From contig NC_066316.1 of NCBI RefSeq assembly GCF_022539315.1, positions 30,505,245 through 30,569,244 on the forward strand: a stretch of 64,000 bases of DNA, in the 5' to 3' direction. The notes beneath the pieces were generated by a model. The model was not told where the DNA came from and searched no databases. It saw only the letters and a list, made by a program, of their open reading frames with translations. This DNA comes from Serinus canaria. Its lineage: Eukaryota; Chordata; Aves; Passeriformes; Fringillidae. The translations under genes and the position numbers were made by a program. This document shows positions 51,701 to 63,632 of this stretch, one piece after another (position 1 is the first letter of the stretch; each line of letters opens with the position of its first letter).

Positions 51701-52189
51701 TAAGGGCATAAAATCACATATCCATACTGATGATAATGCATGCTCAAACACTTTTTCATCTGAATGCAGGTAGAAAAGAATCTAGCTAAGAAAAATCTGA
51801 AAAAGGGAGTAGGTTTGCAATGTGGTGTTGCCAGCTACCTGCTGCTGGGGCTCTGGCACCTCTGGGGCACAGGAAACCCATAGGAGTCCTTTTACACCAG
51901 GCTGTGAAGCCTTTTGTAAAAGGATTGTGCAGGATCCATTTTGTGCAGGATTGTTTTTGTTCTCCTGGCTGGTGATTCTATTCCTAAAGTAATTCAAATA
52001 AATGAATACAATATGTTTGGTGAGTATATTACTGTAACTAAGATTCCCAGTTGGGTTTCTCATTTAAGCAGCAGGATGCTTGAGAGAATTAAATTAAGTC
52101 TTGGGTATTCCTCTGTCCTAACCTTGCTCTGCAGAGTGATTCATGGCACAAGCAGGGCCTGTTCACTCAGACCAGCATTTCTAGACTCA
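48704..52189. other. Unique DNA, possible conserved noncoding patches
   Basis: No convincing exon or interspersed repeat. The patch at about 48955-49020 carries two TAATGA words and three CpGs in an otherwise CpG-poor context. The stretch at 50340-50540 also retains several CpGs (CTCGAGG, TACGTGAC, CACGTCGAGG). Both might be conserved noncoding elements. A T run lies at about 51477-51488. Confidence 0.45.
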
Positions 52190-52229
52190 GGTGCCTAAAG
52201 ACAGGTACTTGGACATGTCTTTAGGCACC
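52190..52229. repeat. Perfect 14-bp inverted repeat, 12-nt loop
   Basis: GGTGCCTAAAGACA (52190-52203) and TGTCTTTAGGCACC (52216-52229) are exact reverse complements. A further CTTTAGGCACTGA lies at about 52320. GTGCCTAAA/TTTAGGCAC words are, as I recall, common in degraded sauropsid DNA-transposon repeats, so an old inverted-repeat element is the likely source. The stem is too short for a canonical microRNA precursor. Confidence 0.85.
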
Positions 52230-54042
52230 CACATGAACACTGTTTACTTTGCAGAGGTGCAGCTCCCTGAGAAGGGAGGGTGTTTAAAGGAATTTGGCCT
52301 CTCTGGAAAAGGAACCAAGCTTTAGGCACTGAAGCAGAGAAGAAAAACTTTGTGCTTGGGGTGGGCACAGTTCACTCCTGAAAGTAGTAACAAATATTAC
52401 AGGAATATTGCTCTATCACAGGAGAAGGCTGTGAGGCTGAGCTGCTGAAGTTGGCATTGCAGCAGCATTTTGAAAACAACAAAGCTTTTTGTCCATATGT
52501 GCTTGATGTCAGGGCTCACAAGAAAGAGTATACCTTTGTGATGGGGAAATAATAGATAAAGGAATGAAAACAGAAAAAAACAGAATTTTGACTTTTCTGA
52601 CTTAGTTGTGTGTTTGAATCTCAGACGTAATAAGGGTATAAATCTCCATAAATTTATAAAACTTTTTTCCTTTTTCTTTTCTTTTTCTTATGCAATATGG
52701 GAAGTAATGAATAGGCAAGTGCAATTTATAAGGGAGGAGAATTCACCAACACGGTTTGCTGAACTGAGCAATTGAATGGTATTCCTGTGGAGTGGTTTTA
52801 CAGTGTCACTTGAACCCCCCCTGGTTATGCAGTCTCTAGGTAACTGGAGGCAGGTCTGTTTTCCATAATATACTGACTAGCCTGGAACTAAAAACACAGA
52901 CTTAAAATTCCCCAAACCTTGCTGTATCCATTTCTGGCAAAGGTAATGGAGTCTGTTTAAAACCTTGTGCTTTTTATCCATGTCAAGTGACTTTTAAAGA
53001 ACTTGGTACATAAAGAAAATGGAGATTTGCTTGGCAAGTTGTTCCAAATCATAGTTATGTCTTGATACAAGGCATTTATAAAAGAAAATATATGCCTTTC
53101 TAGAAGTATAGAATAAAGAACAAGATGCGATTTTGTTTGGCTTTGGGACGAGCTTTGGGGGAAGCAGGCAACAAGGTATTAATGAAATAAAGCCTTACAT
53201 GGAGGGAAAACAAGCCTTGTTATGAGAGGACAGAAAGGTGGTGGGAGGCCAATGAAAGTGTGTACAGCTAGGGAAATGTGATGTGGGAGTCACAGGAGAG
53301 AACAAAGGAGTTGGTGGAGGGTGCAAGAAATGTTGATCAAGAAGCAGTTTGGTGAAGCTGCAGAGAAGGGCTGGAGGGGACTCAGATGGCAGCGAGACAC
53401 AGAGGAAGCCCAACTAGAAACAAACTGAAAACTTTTCCTCAAAGTAGAGCCAGATGCTTCTGGCAGTCTAGCTGGTTGGTGAGTGTTGGAGTTCATGACA
53501 CAGTTTGCAGTGTCTCTATTCCTCCTTGGATACAGCTCGGAGGAGGAAAATGCTGCCAGTGTGAATGACTGTTTATCCTAGACTGGTTGCAGGAGACACA
53601 AAAAGGGGGGAGTTTTTACTACCTTTTGCCACAACAGCCAGGATGGGGGGGAGAGAGAGAGAGAGAGAGACTCCGTGGAGAAAAGTGAATTTTGGACTCT
53701 GTTAGGGATACAAAAGCCACAGATTGTGTATGTGCAGTAGTTAAAACTGAAAGGGAAATGGAAGCATGTTTTTACTTCTAATTCAGTCATTTCTCACAGT
53801 AGGCAGGTTGACTAAATGTTGGATAGCTGCATTTCAACAAGGAGGGAGCTGACACTGTATCTGTTGTACCATCTGTTTACCAGTTACCAGTGTACTGGGG
53901 AGAAGCTTCAGCAAGGAGTGGGAAATCTTCCAGAGTTCACAGTTGTGTTTAACTGCTTGAATGCCAGCGATATGAAGTCAATGTATTGGCAAGCCTCCTG
54001 TGTTCTGAGCTAAAACTACTGTATGTAGCCTCTCCTTTTCAG
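52230..54042. other. Unique DNA with a (GA)n run
   Basis: No gene is recognised. Open frames on both strands near 53195-53568 overlap each other and show no domain. Confidence 0.5.
53650..53670. repeat. (GA)n microsatellite
   Basis: Ten GA units preceded by a six-base G run. It is a simple repeat. Confidence 0.9.
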
Positions 54043-54528
54043 CCAGTGAAACTCTGCCAGTTGGGTGCCTCTCCTTGCACATTGCCATTGGTGCCAGAAG
54101 AAAACTGGCCCCTCCTAGCCAGGCTGCAGCCAGGGAGACACTTTCCATACCTGTCTTTTAATTGTTCTTTGCACAGGGAGGAGGAAAAAACCCACCTCAA
54201 TTCTGCTAACAGTGGTACCAGAATAAAATCTGGAGAGGAATGTTATTTTGCTATAGCTGGTGGTCTTCAGGGTGCCTTGCTGTTGCAGTGCTGCTGGGAT
54301 GCCAGTTTATTAATGAACTGTTTGTGTGAAATTACCAAACAAACCATAACTAAAAGCTCAAAAGAAACTAGCAGCAGCAATTCAGCCCATCATTCTATTG
54401 CCTCTGGTTTGCAGTTACACTTTTGGACTGAGAAAAGTAAAAAAAAAGCTCAGGAAATCATATTTGGGCAATTCTGCTTTGGTTTCCTCTCTCGGCTTTT
54501 TCTTCTCCAAACTGACAAAACCTGGTGA
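54043..54528 (+). CDS. Longest open frame; possible terminal exon, unidentified
   Basis: A strong acceptor (GCCTCTCCTTTTCAG) at 54028-54042 opens, in phase 0, a frame of 161 codons to a TGA at 54526. AATAAA follows at 54636, about 110 nt after the stop, with a GT-rich stretch downstream. That order is what a 3'-terminal exon would show. The frame continues upstream of the acceptor but has no ATG near its start, so it is not a single-exon gene. The translated product is Cys- and Ser-rich, with a C-terminal basic and hydrophobic part, and matches no family I know. No partner exon was found on the plus strand. It may be noncoding RNA sequence or chance. Confidence 0.18.
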   Translation, partial: PVKLCQLGASPCTLPLVPEENWPLLARLQPGRHFPYLSFNCSLHREEEKTHLNSANSGTRIKSGEECYFAIAGGLQGALLLQCCWDASLLMNCLCEITKQTITKSSKETSSSNSAHHSIASGLQLHFWTEKSKKKAQEIIFGQFCFGFLSRLFLLQTDKTW

Positions 54529-54641
54529 CTACAAACTGGCCTGATTGAAAGCTGCAGGTCCTCTCTAGCCCTTCAGAGCAGAGGTTTCAGTTTCAAAGTT
54601 CAGTGCAGAACTAGATACAGAGCATGAATTTCCTAAATAAA

Positions 54642-56514
54642 AATTGTGATGCTGTAGGAGGAATAGCAGAATTAGCTTCAAGCTGATAATGATTTCAAGC
54701 CCAGGAAAATGGTACTCACTGCCTTTGCTTTCTGAATGCTTAATTTCCTTATTAAGTCAGTACAGCTCAATTACTCTTCGCCTCTGGCTGTCAAAACTTG
54801 GGCAAACTCACAGTTAAACTTGCATGAAACAGTTGTGATCTCGCACAGATAAATTTCCATTGTGGTCAGTTTTGTGTTTTGTTTCTCATCTTTGTCAGGC
54901 TTGAGGCTATCTGTCTTTCCCTTCCCTCCAGCCTAAATTTCCTTGATGTTCATTTATCTGGACATAGAACCCTTCAGATCAACTCTGTTGGTTCATAAAG
55001 TCCAGATAATTTCAGACACCTGAAATTCTTCCTCTTAGCCATAATGAGACCCACAGTGAAATGGACTCATCTTTTCTGCAGAATCTCTGTGACAGAAATG
55101 AGCTTGTTCACCTTGAGAGCTGCATAGTGGTGGTTAGTGAGCCACTGAGCCCCAGTTAATGTCCCCACATATACCCCTGAGAGGCAGGGTGTATGGTTTT
55201 TTTGCTTGACATTAGAAAAACAGAATCAAGCATCTTCTAGCAAACTCAGGACCAGGGAGAGTGAAATGATGTCTGTCTATTAAATAAATTGAACTTCAAG
55301 TGATGGCTACATTATAGAACTTATTTTAATACTTGAAACTATGTGCTGGGACCAGACCTTTTAAGAAAAAAGGTATATGTGCATAGCTCTGCTTTTAGCA
55401 GGCTTTTAGGACCTGTCATCTTTGTTTCTTTTCCTGGAGCAACTTTAACTTATCTGCCATCCAAAAGAGACCCTTTTATACAATCACTAGAGCCCTTTGA
55501 TCTCAGATGCTTACTGTTGTCTTCTGCACTGTCTTAACAACACCCAAAAGCTAGTTTGTTTCCTTCTTGCTTGTCTCTCTTGAAAGTGATCCTAAGCTAG
55601 TATCTATCAAGTGAACATCACCAAACAAGGTTTTTACGTTTGTTTATCATCACAAACCCCACTCATCTTTCTGATGAGCACTAAGCAAAGTACTGCTTTA
55701 ACACTGCATTAACACGGGAAAGCTCCTGTTCCTGCTGGATGACTCTCCTAGGAAAGCCTAGTAGTTACTCCTGCTCCCAAGGCCCATGATTTTGATGGCC
55801 ATACTGTGTGTTTCACTATGGCATTTATGTAGCCAGCCCTTCCACATCAGTCACCAAAATGGCCTGCTTTTCTATTTTTTTTTTTTCCAAATACCTGAGT
55901 ATTTGGACTCTGAGGTGGAGGCCTTTGCTCCTGCCACCCCAGAAAGACTGCAACATTTCTTGCAGGTCTTGGCTTTCATTCCTGGCCTACCTTGCAATAA
56001 CCCAGGATTTTGTGTGTGTGATGTGCGTGATTGCTCCAGCACCTGGAATTGCCACATCAAACCCGTCACCGCCCAGCTACTGAGGCATGTGAGTTGAGAA
56101 CTCAGCCAAGAGAACAGGTTAGAGTTGGCAAAAAAACCTCATGTTTCGTTATGGTCAGATACATATGGTTTGCTGCCTGGTATATATTATGGAGAAGGAT
56201 GGTTTATGGTTCTCTTCTTTGACATGCTTTTTACGTAAACTTACATTTGATTATACAAAAGAACTGGAGCCAATTCCCCAGCAGCTGTCCACCTGTCCCG
56301 CGTCTTCAACTGACTGGAGAGGGAGTGGAGTCTCTGTGCCCATGGGCTGCTGTCATTGTAAATGGGTTAAGGTGTAGGTACTTGTGCCATTTGGTGTTTT
56401 GCACCTCGATGAAGGTGCAAAAACTATCTTTATGGCCTGCTATGTGTAGCTGGTTGCTTCTGCTCTGATCTTCCTTACACATGGGCACCTAATTGAACGA
56501 AATGGTGAAAAAGA
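54642..56514. other. Unique DNA, no gene recognised
   Basis: AT-rich sequence left of the CpG island. Poly-T lies at about 55877-55887. Overlapping open frames at 55786-56377 are on several strands and frames and show no domain. Confidence 0.5.
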
Positions 56515-57230
56515 CTTGCCCGCACAGTCGCAGGGCTCTCCCCAGGCGCTTGCTTGGGCCATTCCCCACTCTCCGGAGGCTGCCCAGTGTAAGAGCGGTG
56601 CTCTCCTGCCGGGAGCCGTGTACACGGCGGGGCTGTGCCCTGCTGGGGCCCTCCCGCACCCCGTGAGCTGCCCCGGCACGGCGCGGTCGGGCAAGGCCTC
56701 GGCCAGGGCTCCGGGGCCAGGCGAGGACGCCCACAGGCCCCGGCCGGCAGAGGCAGCGCGGAGGCAGCGGCTGCGGGTCTGACGCAAGCCCTGTCCTGCT
56801 CTCCTCCCCTCCCCCTGGCCGCACCGCTTCCCCTCGTTACGGCAGGGTGGTTTGATTCATGAGCTTTCTGCAGGGCCCTTTGATTCATGAGCTTTCTCTC
56901 GGCTCGCCGCTGCGCCGGGTGACTCAGAGCACGGGCGCTGTGCGGGCTTCGTTAGCGGGGATTAACGTCAGCGCGCACCTTTTGTTTGTGCGAGGCTCCT
57001 CTCCTGCCGCCGCCTCCCCGCCCCGAGCTGCCGGCCTCTAGCTGCTTGCAGAGCGAGCATCGATTGGCAGAGCCACGTACGCGTCCTTGCCCTGCCTCAG
57101 GTTGCCACCGAAGTGGGCAGGTTCCCAGAGATGCGGCTCAAGTGCCACCAGCATCCTCCGACTGAATCTGGAGTGCAGGCTTAGGCGTAAGCCGAAACCT
57201 CCTTCATCGCCCAGCTGTGCAGCCGCAATG
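56515..57230 (-). promoter_or_regulatory. CpG island, probable promoter
   Basis: This is the only true CpG island in the window. High G+C and dense CpGs run from about 56519 to 57070, with a thinner shoulder to about 57230. On the minus strand an inverted CCAAT box (57067-57063) is followed by a GC box GGGGCGGGG (57024-57016), the usual spacing for a leftward start near 56960-57000. A CRE-type ACGTCA lies at 56965-56970. Three AP-1-like heptamers (TGATTCA at 56853 and 56881, TGACTCA at 56920) lie downstream of that hypothetical start. There is no TATA box. The orientation is inferred, and a bidirectional or rightward promoter is possible. Long open frames here reflect G+C content. Confidence 0.7.
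56851..56897. repeat. 19-bp perfect direct repeat inside CpG island
   Basis: TTTGATTCATGAGCTTTCT occurs at 56851-56869 and 56879-56897, a 28-bp period, with no mismatch. Each copy contains the AP-1-like heptamer TGATTCA. Its location in the island suggests duplication of a regulatory element. Confidence 0.9.
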
Positions 57231-59499
57231 GCATTTGGCCTCTGAAGGGAACAGAAAATACTCACGTGTGGAAAAGGGGTTCTGGGGGGCTAATCCTGTG
57301 TTCAAAAGAGCCTGGGCTTCGGGCAGCAAAGGTATTACAATCAGCTAAGCAAAAAGCTTCAAATTCTAGCACCTTGTAATGTAAAAATGCCATTCAACAA
57401 TTTCCAGTGTCACAAGAGAAGACCTGCAGTGACCCAGTGTTTACTTTGGGTTGGAGCCGCATCTTTAGCAAGATTTTTGCCACTGCCCGAATCCCTCCAG
57501 TTTGCTGAAGTTGCTTCCTGGAGTGGAGAAGACAATTTTTAATGAGGCAGGAGAGGGAGGGAAGTGCTTTGGTTTTCATTTTTCTGTGAGCAAAGTGGCA
57601 ATACGAAGAAGGGAAGGGGTACAGCTCTTGGAGCCAGTGAAGGAACATGGGGGCTTATCTCTGACTCCTGCTTTTCCAATCACAGATGGCTTAATTTTTT
57701 AAATCTGGCCTAGCAAACTGTCACACCAAGGTGCTTTGGCTGTTTGTAGCCAAGGTGTTGCTTAATCCAGTCCTGATGAGCCCTTCCTCAGCAGAATAAG
57801 TATTGTGGCCCCTTGAGTCCTCTTGGTCTGTCTCAGTAATGGGAGGGGTGAGAGATGCAGTCACTTCCTCTTCTCCCCAGTGAAGCTGCTTCTGCTTGGG
57901 GAACCACAAGGTGCTAGAAAGGAGCAGTAGAAGGAAAATGGTCCTTGATTATTGCTTTAGCTCTCTCAGAACTGCTGATCTAACAATACTATCACTGCTA
58001 ACATTTATAAAAAAAGAAGAGCAGAAATAGAAAAAAAAAAAAGTAAAAATAGAAAAAATAGATGCCAGTACCAAGTAAATCAAGAAATGGGGTACTCCAG
58101 GAAGAAGGTGAGATGTAGTCCATGCTGTGAAGCACAACCTGTTTTAACAACCAGCAGACTGAAGTTTTACTGCATAGCAGTCCAAAAGAAGCAAGGTGAG
58201 CATGCTGCAATAGCAATACAGACTGTGCTTCTGCAGCGGCTTTAGATGCAGGGTGTGAGCAAGTGACAGAGCAGCAGGGCTGTGCAGCCAAGGCTCAGAT
58301 ATGTAAAGTAACCAGATTTGCTTGAGAATTTTGGATAGAAATGGCAATAAATAAAAAAATCAGACTGAATATTTCTCATCAAAACCAGTTCAGCAAGCTG
58401 CTTGACCACTAAACACAGAGAGAAAATATTTAGTTACATTATCAGATGAAGAAATACAGACCCACAAGCTGCCTCAAGATGAAATGGCCACCTTTAGGTG
58501 GCCTCTGAAAGAACAAAGCAAATAAAGCTTATGTAGATAAAAAGCACAAAGAAATTTAGTCTTCTGAGAAGGCTTTGAAATCAGAGTGCTGCAAAATGGC
58601 AGCGTGTGCCTTATTCCAGTGGGCCTGCAAACTGGACAGCAGGCTTTTGTGCTTCACAGGGACATGTAGCAAATCACCAACATTAGGAGAAGGCTGTATT
58701 CATTCTCCAATAGATGGCAAACAAACAGAGCAGCTTTTTGAATCTTTTGTCCCCTAAATGCAGGGTGAGGTAGTTAAAGTACAAGGATTTCTGGTAAGTG
58801 TTTATGTAGTTGCCTGGTTCTGATGCTATATTTTAGTTGTAAGTGTTCCTTCTTTAGCAGTATCAAATTCTTTAATAACTAAGAATTTGCTCTTTCAGTC
58901 AGAAAATTGAAAGGGTAGGAAGGAGCAGGGAGGATAAATACATAGAAGCCTGCTATTCTATTTTTGTTTTCATTGAACTTTTGAAATCAATTTGCAAACA
59001 AATTTCCCAGCAATTTTTTGGTGGAAGTTTTAGCCTGTTCTTCTGAAAAGCAGTATAGAAGTAATCATAGGGATGAGACACAACCTGCCTCTAGATTTCT
59101 CAGGAGGAATATTTTGCCTGCTGCAGAAATTTCTTTTTCAAGATTTTTGGTAACCTGACTTTTCCAAAGACCTCCTGGAACCAAGAATTTCCATTAAATT
59201 TTCTGACCCATTCTTTAATAACAATGGGAAAAAAACCCAAATCGAAACAATTTTTTGGAAACCCTTATATTTCTGTAGAAACACATGCAAATATGATGTG
59301 AATATTCTGTAAAGCCTCAGTACAAATTGTATGTGAAAAAAAAATTAAATAGCAAAGCAAAGATAGAGGTACCTGAATGGAGTGAAAGAAATGAAATAAA
59401 AGCTGACTACATGTCTTTGATGCCTTTTTGTAGCATTATGGGACACTTCAGTGGGAAAAGGCTTCAGTATGTCCCTAGTCCAGCTTGCAGGTCAAAGCA
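57231..59499. other. Unique DNA right of the CpG island
   Basis: No gene is recognised. An A-rich tract lies at about 58020-58060. A small perfect hairpin, GGCCACC-TTTA-GGTGGCC, lies at 58486-58503. The plus-strand frame at 58575-58757 has no matching splice structure. Confidence 0.5.
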
Positions 59500-59582
59500 G
59501 GATCAGCCCTGAAATGAGACCAGGTTGTTCCAGGCTCTGTCCAGTGACTGCACAACCCCTCTGGACAACTTGTTCACATGGT
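59500..59582 (-). mobile_element. Short CR1 3'-UTR remnant, minus strand
   Basis: The plus strand reads like a compressed reverse complement of the CR1 3' UTR: 'CCTGAAATGAGACCAGG', 'TTGTTCCAGGCTCTGTCCAG', then 'CACAACCCCTCTGGACAACT' followed by 'TGTTCACATG'. The corresponding CR1 text is the 'CTCCACAACCTCTCTGGGCA' block and its left neighbour. The terminal part is missing. This explains an apparent splice-flanked frame here. Confidence 0.65.
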
Positions 59583-62500
59583 AAGGTATTAGCTGTACAA
59601 CCCTCTCCTTCAAAGCCAGCTTTTTCTTCTGGGTGGGAAAATAATAAAAAAAAAGCATATTTATGTATTCTAATGAAAGGCATCAGTCCCCCCGGAAAAA
59701 CTCTCAGGGAACAACACAACATAGCTAAAAAGCTCTTCTGAGCTAAGCACATAGCTGCAGCATTGGTATAACATGGCAGCAGACCTGTGGAACCCAGTAC
59801 AGGATGCCAGATCTCTGAGCTATAAAAACATGAAGGTTATGTAGTCTCATAGAGAAATGTGTATCTGATTACTATAGCTGTAATCACTGGCTTTCAAATT
59901 TTATTTATTTTTTTTTTATTTTGGACCACTATGAATATTCAAGTAGAACTTCAGATTCATTTATCCTTTATTTGAAACAACCTTTCCATGACTTACTTTT
60001 GTGACCTCCTTCAAACTGGCCTATGGATCCAAGCACAGTTCAAAACTATTGCTGGGAGTCTTCACCAGTTTTTATGTATTTCTTCTCCTGATGTGTGATT
60101 CATCTGTAAATACAGGGAAATATTTGTACTGTCATCCCTCATTGTTAACGCTAAGTAGAGGGAATGATACCTTAATCCAATTTTTTGCAGTAAGACAAAG
60201 AATTTTCTGACTCTTGGCCTGTGTTAGTAACTTATATTTCTGCTGCTTCGTTCTTCAGAAAGACATTCAGAGCTGGCTTGCAGTCATCATATGGTCCTTC
60301 ATATGTATTTGTAATATTTTGTACTGCAAAACTGTCTTAGCTGTGAACATTTAAGACTAAGATTGAATTTTCAGTTCTGTAAATACAGTTGGTCTTTGCA
60401 GGATAATTTGCTAGTTCCAAATATCTATTTTCTGTGGTAAATAAGGTGATCTGAAAATTCTGATGAAAATGTGCCCTGTTTTTTTATTATCTTGTTTTAT
60501 CCTTTGGCTTTTGTTTTGACAAAATGCTGCATGAAATATTTCATAATATTAAAACCTAAAAGGAATGAGTAATGAATTCAAAATTCTGTGTTTATTAGAA
60601 TGAAGCATTTAATTTTCACTAAATGCAGACAAGGTAACTGGGAAATGTTTCAATCTTCATTTTCCTGGTAGGAAAACTCCTGCAGCAAGATAATAAAATG
60701 CTGCCAAATTTATTGTAGATTTTACTGGGACACGTACAGAGGTGCCAGAAGCTTGGTAGAAGTAGCAGAGGATGAAACAAGTTAATACTTGTACGGTTTC
60801 ATTGCTCTTTATTTGTAAGCTAAAATTCTTTTCTCTGGTTTTCCAATCATTTTTCACTCTCTGGTATATATGTTTTCTCTCTCTCAGATGCTTACTGTAT
60901 TTTTCTGGAAAGGAAGCAAGAATAGGAAGCAAATGCCTGAAAATTCTGATTAATAGTGAATGTCAGGCAAAGAAAATATGGATTATGTGGAATTAGGAGC
61001 ATCTTTGTTTAGTAATTTTAAAAATGAGATGGCAGAGCCAGTCCATCTGATTGGGAATATGAGAATATGCCTAATGGTAGGAAACAAGTACTGTATCAGT
61101 ACTTGTATTGCCTTTTTCCACTCATTGCTCAGTAGAAGAAATTTGATGACAGTACAGTTAATAACAGCATTTAGTCTTTGTTCTGGGTTTTGTACCATGG
61201 GTGTTTGAACGTTGATAACAACATAATTTTTATATCCTTAAGGATCTGATACTTCTGACTGAAACTCAAGTAAAAGCTTGGAGTCAAATTCATACCTAAT
61301 TGTGAAGCAATGTGCAGTGACATTTGTCTCTAGGATAAGAATTCAAAAATTAAAAGTTATTAAAGTCTGGTAATTTATATAACTTGAGAATATAAGAGAA
61401 GCAGATAATATCAGAATATAGTATTTAATTGTAGGAGTGGAGTTCTGTAACATGGATCAAGACTTAGCTCTTTGTCCAAATGTGTTATGACAGTGTGTTT
61501 GTAAACTGACTCATGCACAGCAGTGTGAAGAGGTAAGGGTAACTTTTGCAACAGCTTGTGTGTTCATCTATTGACCAGCCTCTATGAAAAGGTTATGCTC
61601 TCCAGAGCTGTCTTTTTTAAGTATCACATTTTTTGACAAGCATGATAGCCTTTGGACACACATATGGTGTGATCTTCAATGTCCTAAAGAGATCTGGACC
61701 TCCATAGATGATTATTCCCAGTACTGAGCAGCACATTTAATGTCTCTGGAGCAGAGAGCTTATGAATGCTTGCTAAATGTTTTGTAGCAGCAGTCTGGTT
61801 ACATGCTGCTTAGAGGGAATCGTTGGCTTTTTCCAAAGGAAAGCTAGTTTCTCAAATTGTTTATGAAGAGGGGCCTCTGCAAAATAACCAAGTACAAAAT
61901 TTGTCTCAGTCTGACATAGTCACTGCTTGATTAAATTCTTCTTTGTTGTTTCAGAAGAATTAGAAGAAAGTTTTCACAAATATCTTGTTTAAATCATAGG
62001 TATATAGCAAGTTAGAAGTTATTTGGGGAACTTGTTGGTAAACCTGGACAGGAGATTGCTGTGAAATCCAAATATTTCATTTGAGAAATGGGAAAATATG
62101 AATGTACATGACAGCATGTTAGAGGAGAGGAGAAGGCAGACAGGAAATGAAAAAAACAGCTGATGGAGTGACTTGAAAAACATCCAAACCATCTTGATTT
62201 TGAGTCTGGAACAGACGTAGGTGCAGTTGTAGTGATCGGCAGAAGGAACGGCAAGTGGGGCTTTTACTTTGAGGGACTGAGAACATCAGTGAGCTGTTCC
62301 ATGATGTATAAAAATCACATTTTTTCTTTTTGTCTTTATTTCTGCTTCTCTATTATTCTTTTTACCTCAGGAACAGTAGATTTTGGTTTTTTCTATTTTT
62401 AGTAGAGGCCTAGTTGGAGGGTGTGGGCAGGAGAAATTTACTTGGAAGGCTGATTTAAAGGGGCTGCATGGTTGAAGAAAGTTAAATTCAAGCTTGTCAG

Positions 62501-62673
62501 AGGTATAAACAGTTAGATTAAAGCCCTTTTCTGACTTTCTAAAGTACAGCTTTTATGTAATCTCATCATAAAGACTTGAACAGAAAATGAGTGAAGTAGT
62601 GTTCAGTAGTATTCTTTATTCCATCTTGTTTCTTCGAAGCTCTGTTACACTGGCTTAATAAAAGTTGTGAGGC

Positions 62674-62691
62674 TTTTTTTTTTTTTTTTTT
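62674..62691. repeat. Poly-T tract
   Basis: Eighteen consecutive T residues. It is a homopolymer with no associated retroposon recognised. Confidence 0.9.
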
Positions 62692-63608
62692 GCTTATATT
62701 AAAGGTGTTAAACTTTAGAGTAAGAACTGAACATTCCACCTCATTTTGCAAGTATGTTGAAAAGAATGACATTTGGAGATGTGGTATTATCTCGTCAGAG
62801 ATTTATGTGCCACTGACTACATTTTACTCAGATTTTATTTTGTAATTGTTGTCATTAGAACAGAGGTTTAAGCAGCAGGTCTTTTTCCCACATGAAGAAC
62901 CTTTTAGTCCTGGTTAGGTAAATATTTATTTCTTCCATAGCTTGTTTAGTTATATTTGCAGAACCAACTCTAAATATATATTTCTGGCTTAAAACTGCAT
63001 TTGCAACACAATCTTCTGTATGTAGGAGATATAACTGAATATCCCAAAGTTTATTATTAAATCAACACAAAATTAATTTAATTGTACCCTATATTGATTT
63101 TATAGCATGCTTTGGCATGAAGAAATGCAAATTCAGGATTTTAAAATGCATTTTCTTTTATGTAACTTTGTAAGTTAGGAAGAAAAGTTTGCTGATGCTT
63201 TTGAAGTATTACTAATTCTGAAAATATATTTTTCAGGTGTTCCTCTTTGAATTGTATTCATAGAGAATATGTGATTTTTTCCTATTTGGATTTGTCTTCA
63301 AAAATTATTTGTGAACTAAACTTGATGTTTGCAGATATATTCCTTGTTGAAAATAGCTCCTAGATAGACTTTCTAGTCATTTGACATATTCAACATTAAA
63401 GATATGGGTGTGGGTTGCTGTTCTCCACTTTTGCAGAGCTTAATAGTTACATGTGCATAAACAAAATTGTTGTTGCTTTCCTGCCCATCTTCGGCAGAAT
63501 TATGGAAAGTAATTGTGTCCCTTTTCTATGTTACATAGTTGTGCAATTGCTTAGTGCTGTTCTCAATGCACCTTACAGGATAAAAATGCTTTTGTATGTC
63601 TTCCAGGT

Positions 63609-63632
63609 ATAGAATCACAGGTTGGAAGCAAC
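63609..63632 (-). mobile_element. Possible CR1 3' tail
   Basis: TAGAATCACAGGTTGGAAG resembles the reverse-complemented CR1 terminus (AGAATCACAG...GGTTGGAAG) with an internal deletion. It is too short to be certain. Confidence 0.3.

Noticed and set aside
52190..52229. MicroRNA precursor
   Set aside because: A 14-bp stem without extended pairing on either side is too short for Drosha/Dicer processing.
56475..56888. 137-codon minus-strand frame in the CpG island
   Set aside because: G+C-driven, Ala/Pro/Arg-rich, with comparable open frames on the opposite strand and no domain.
59491..59580. Splice-flanked 90-nt open frame ending CACATG|GTAAGG on the plus strand
   Set aside because: The sequence aligns by eye with the reverse complement of the CR1 3' UTR, so it is a repeat remnant, not an exon.
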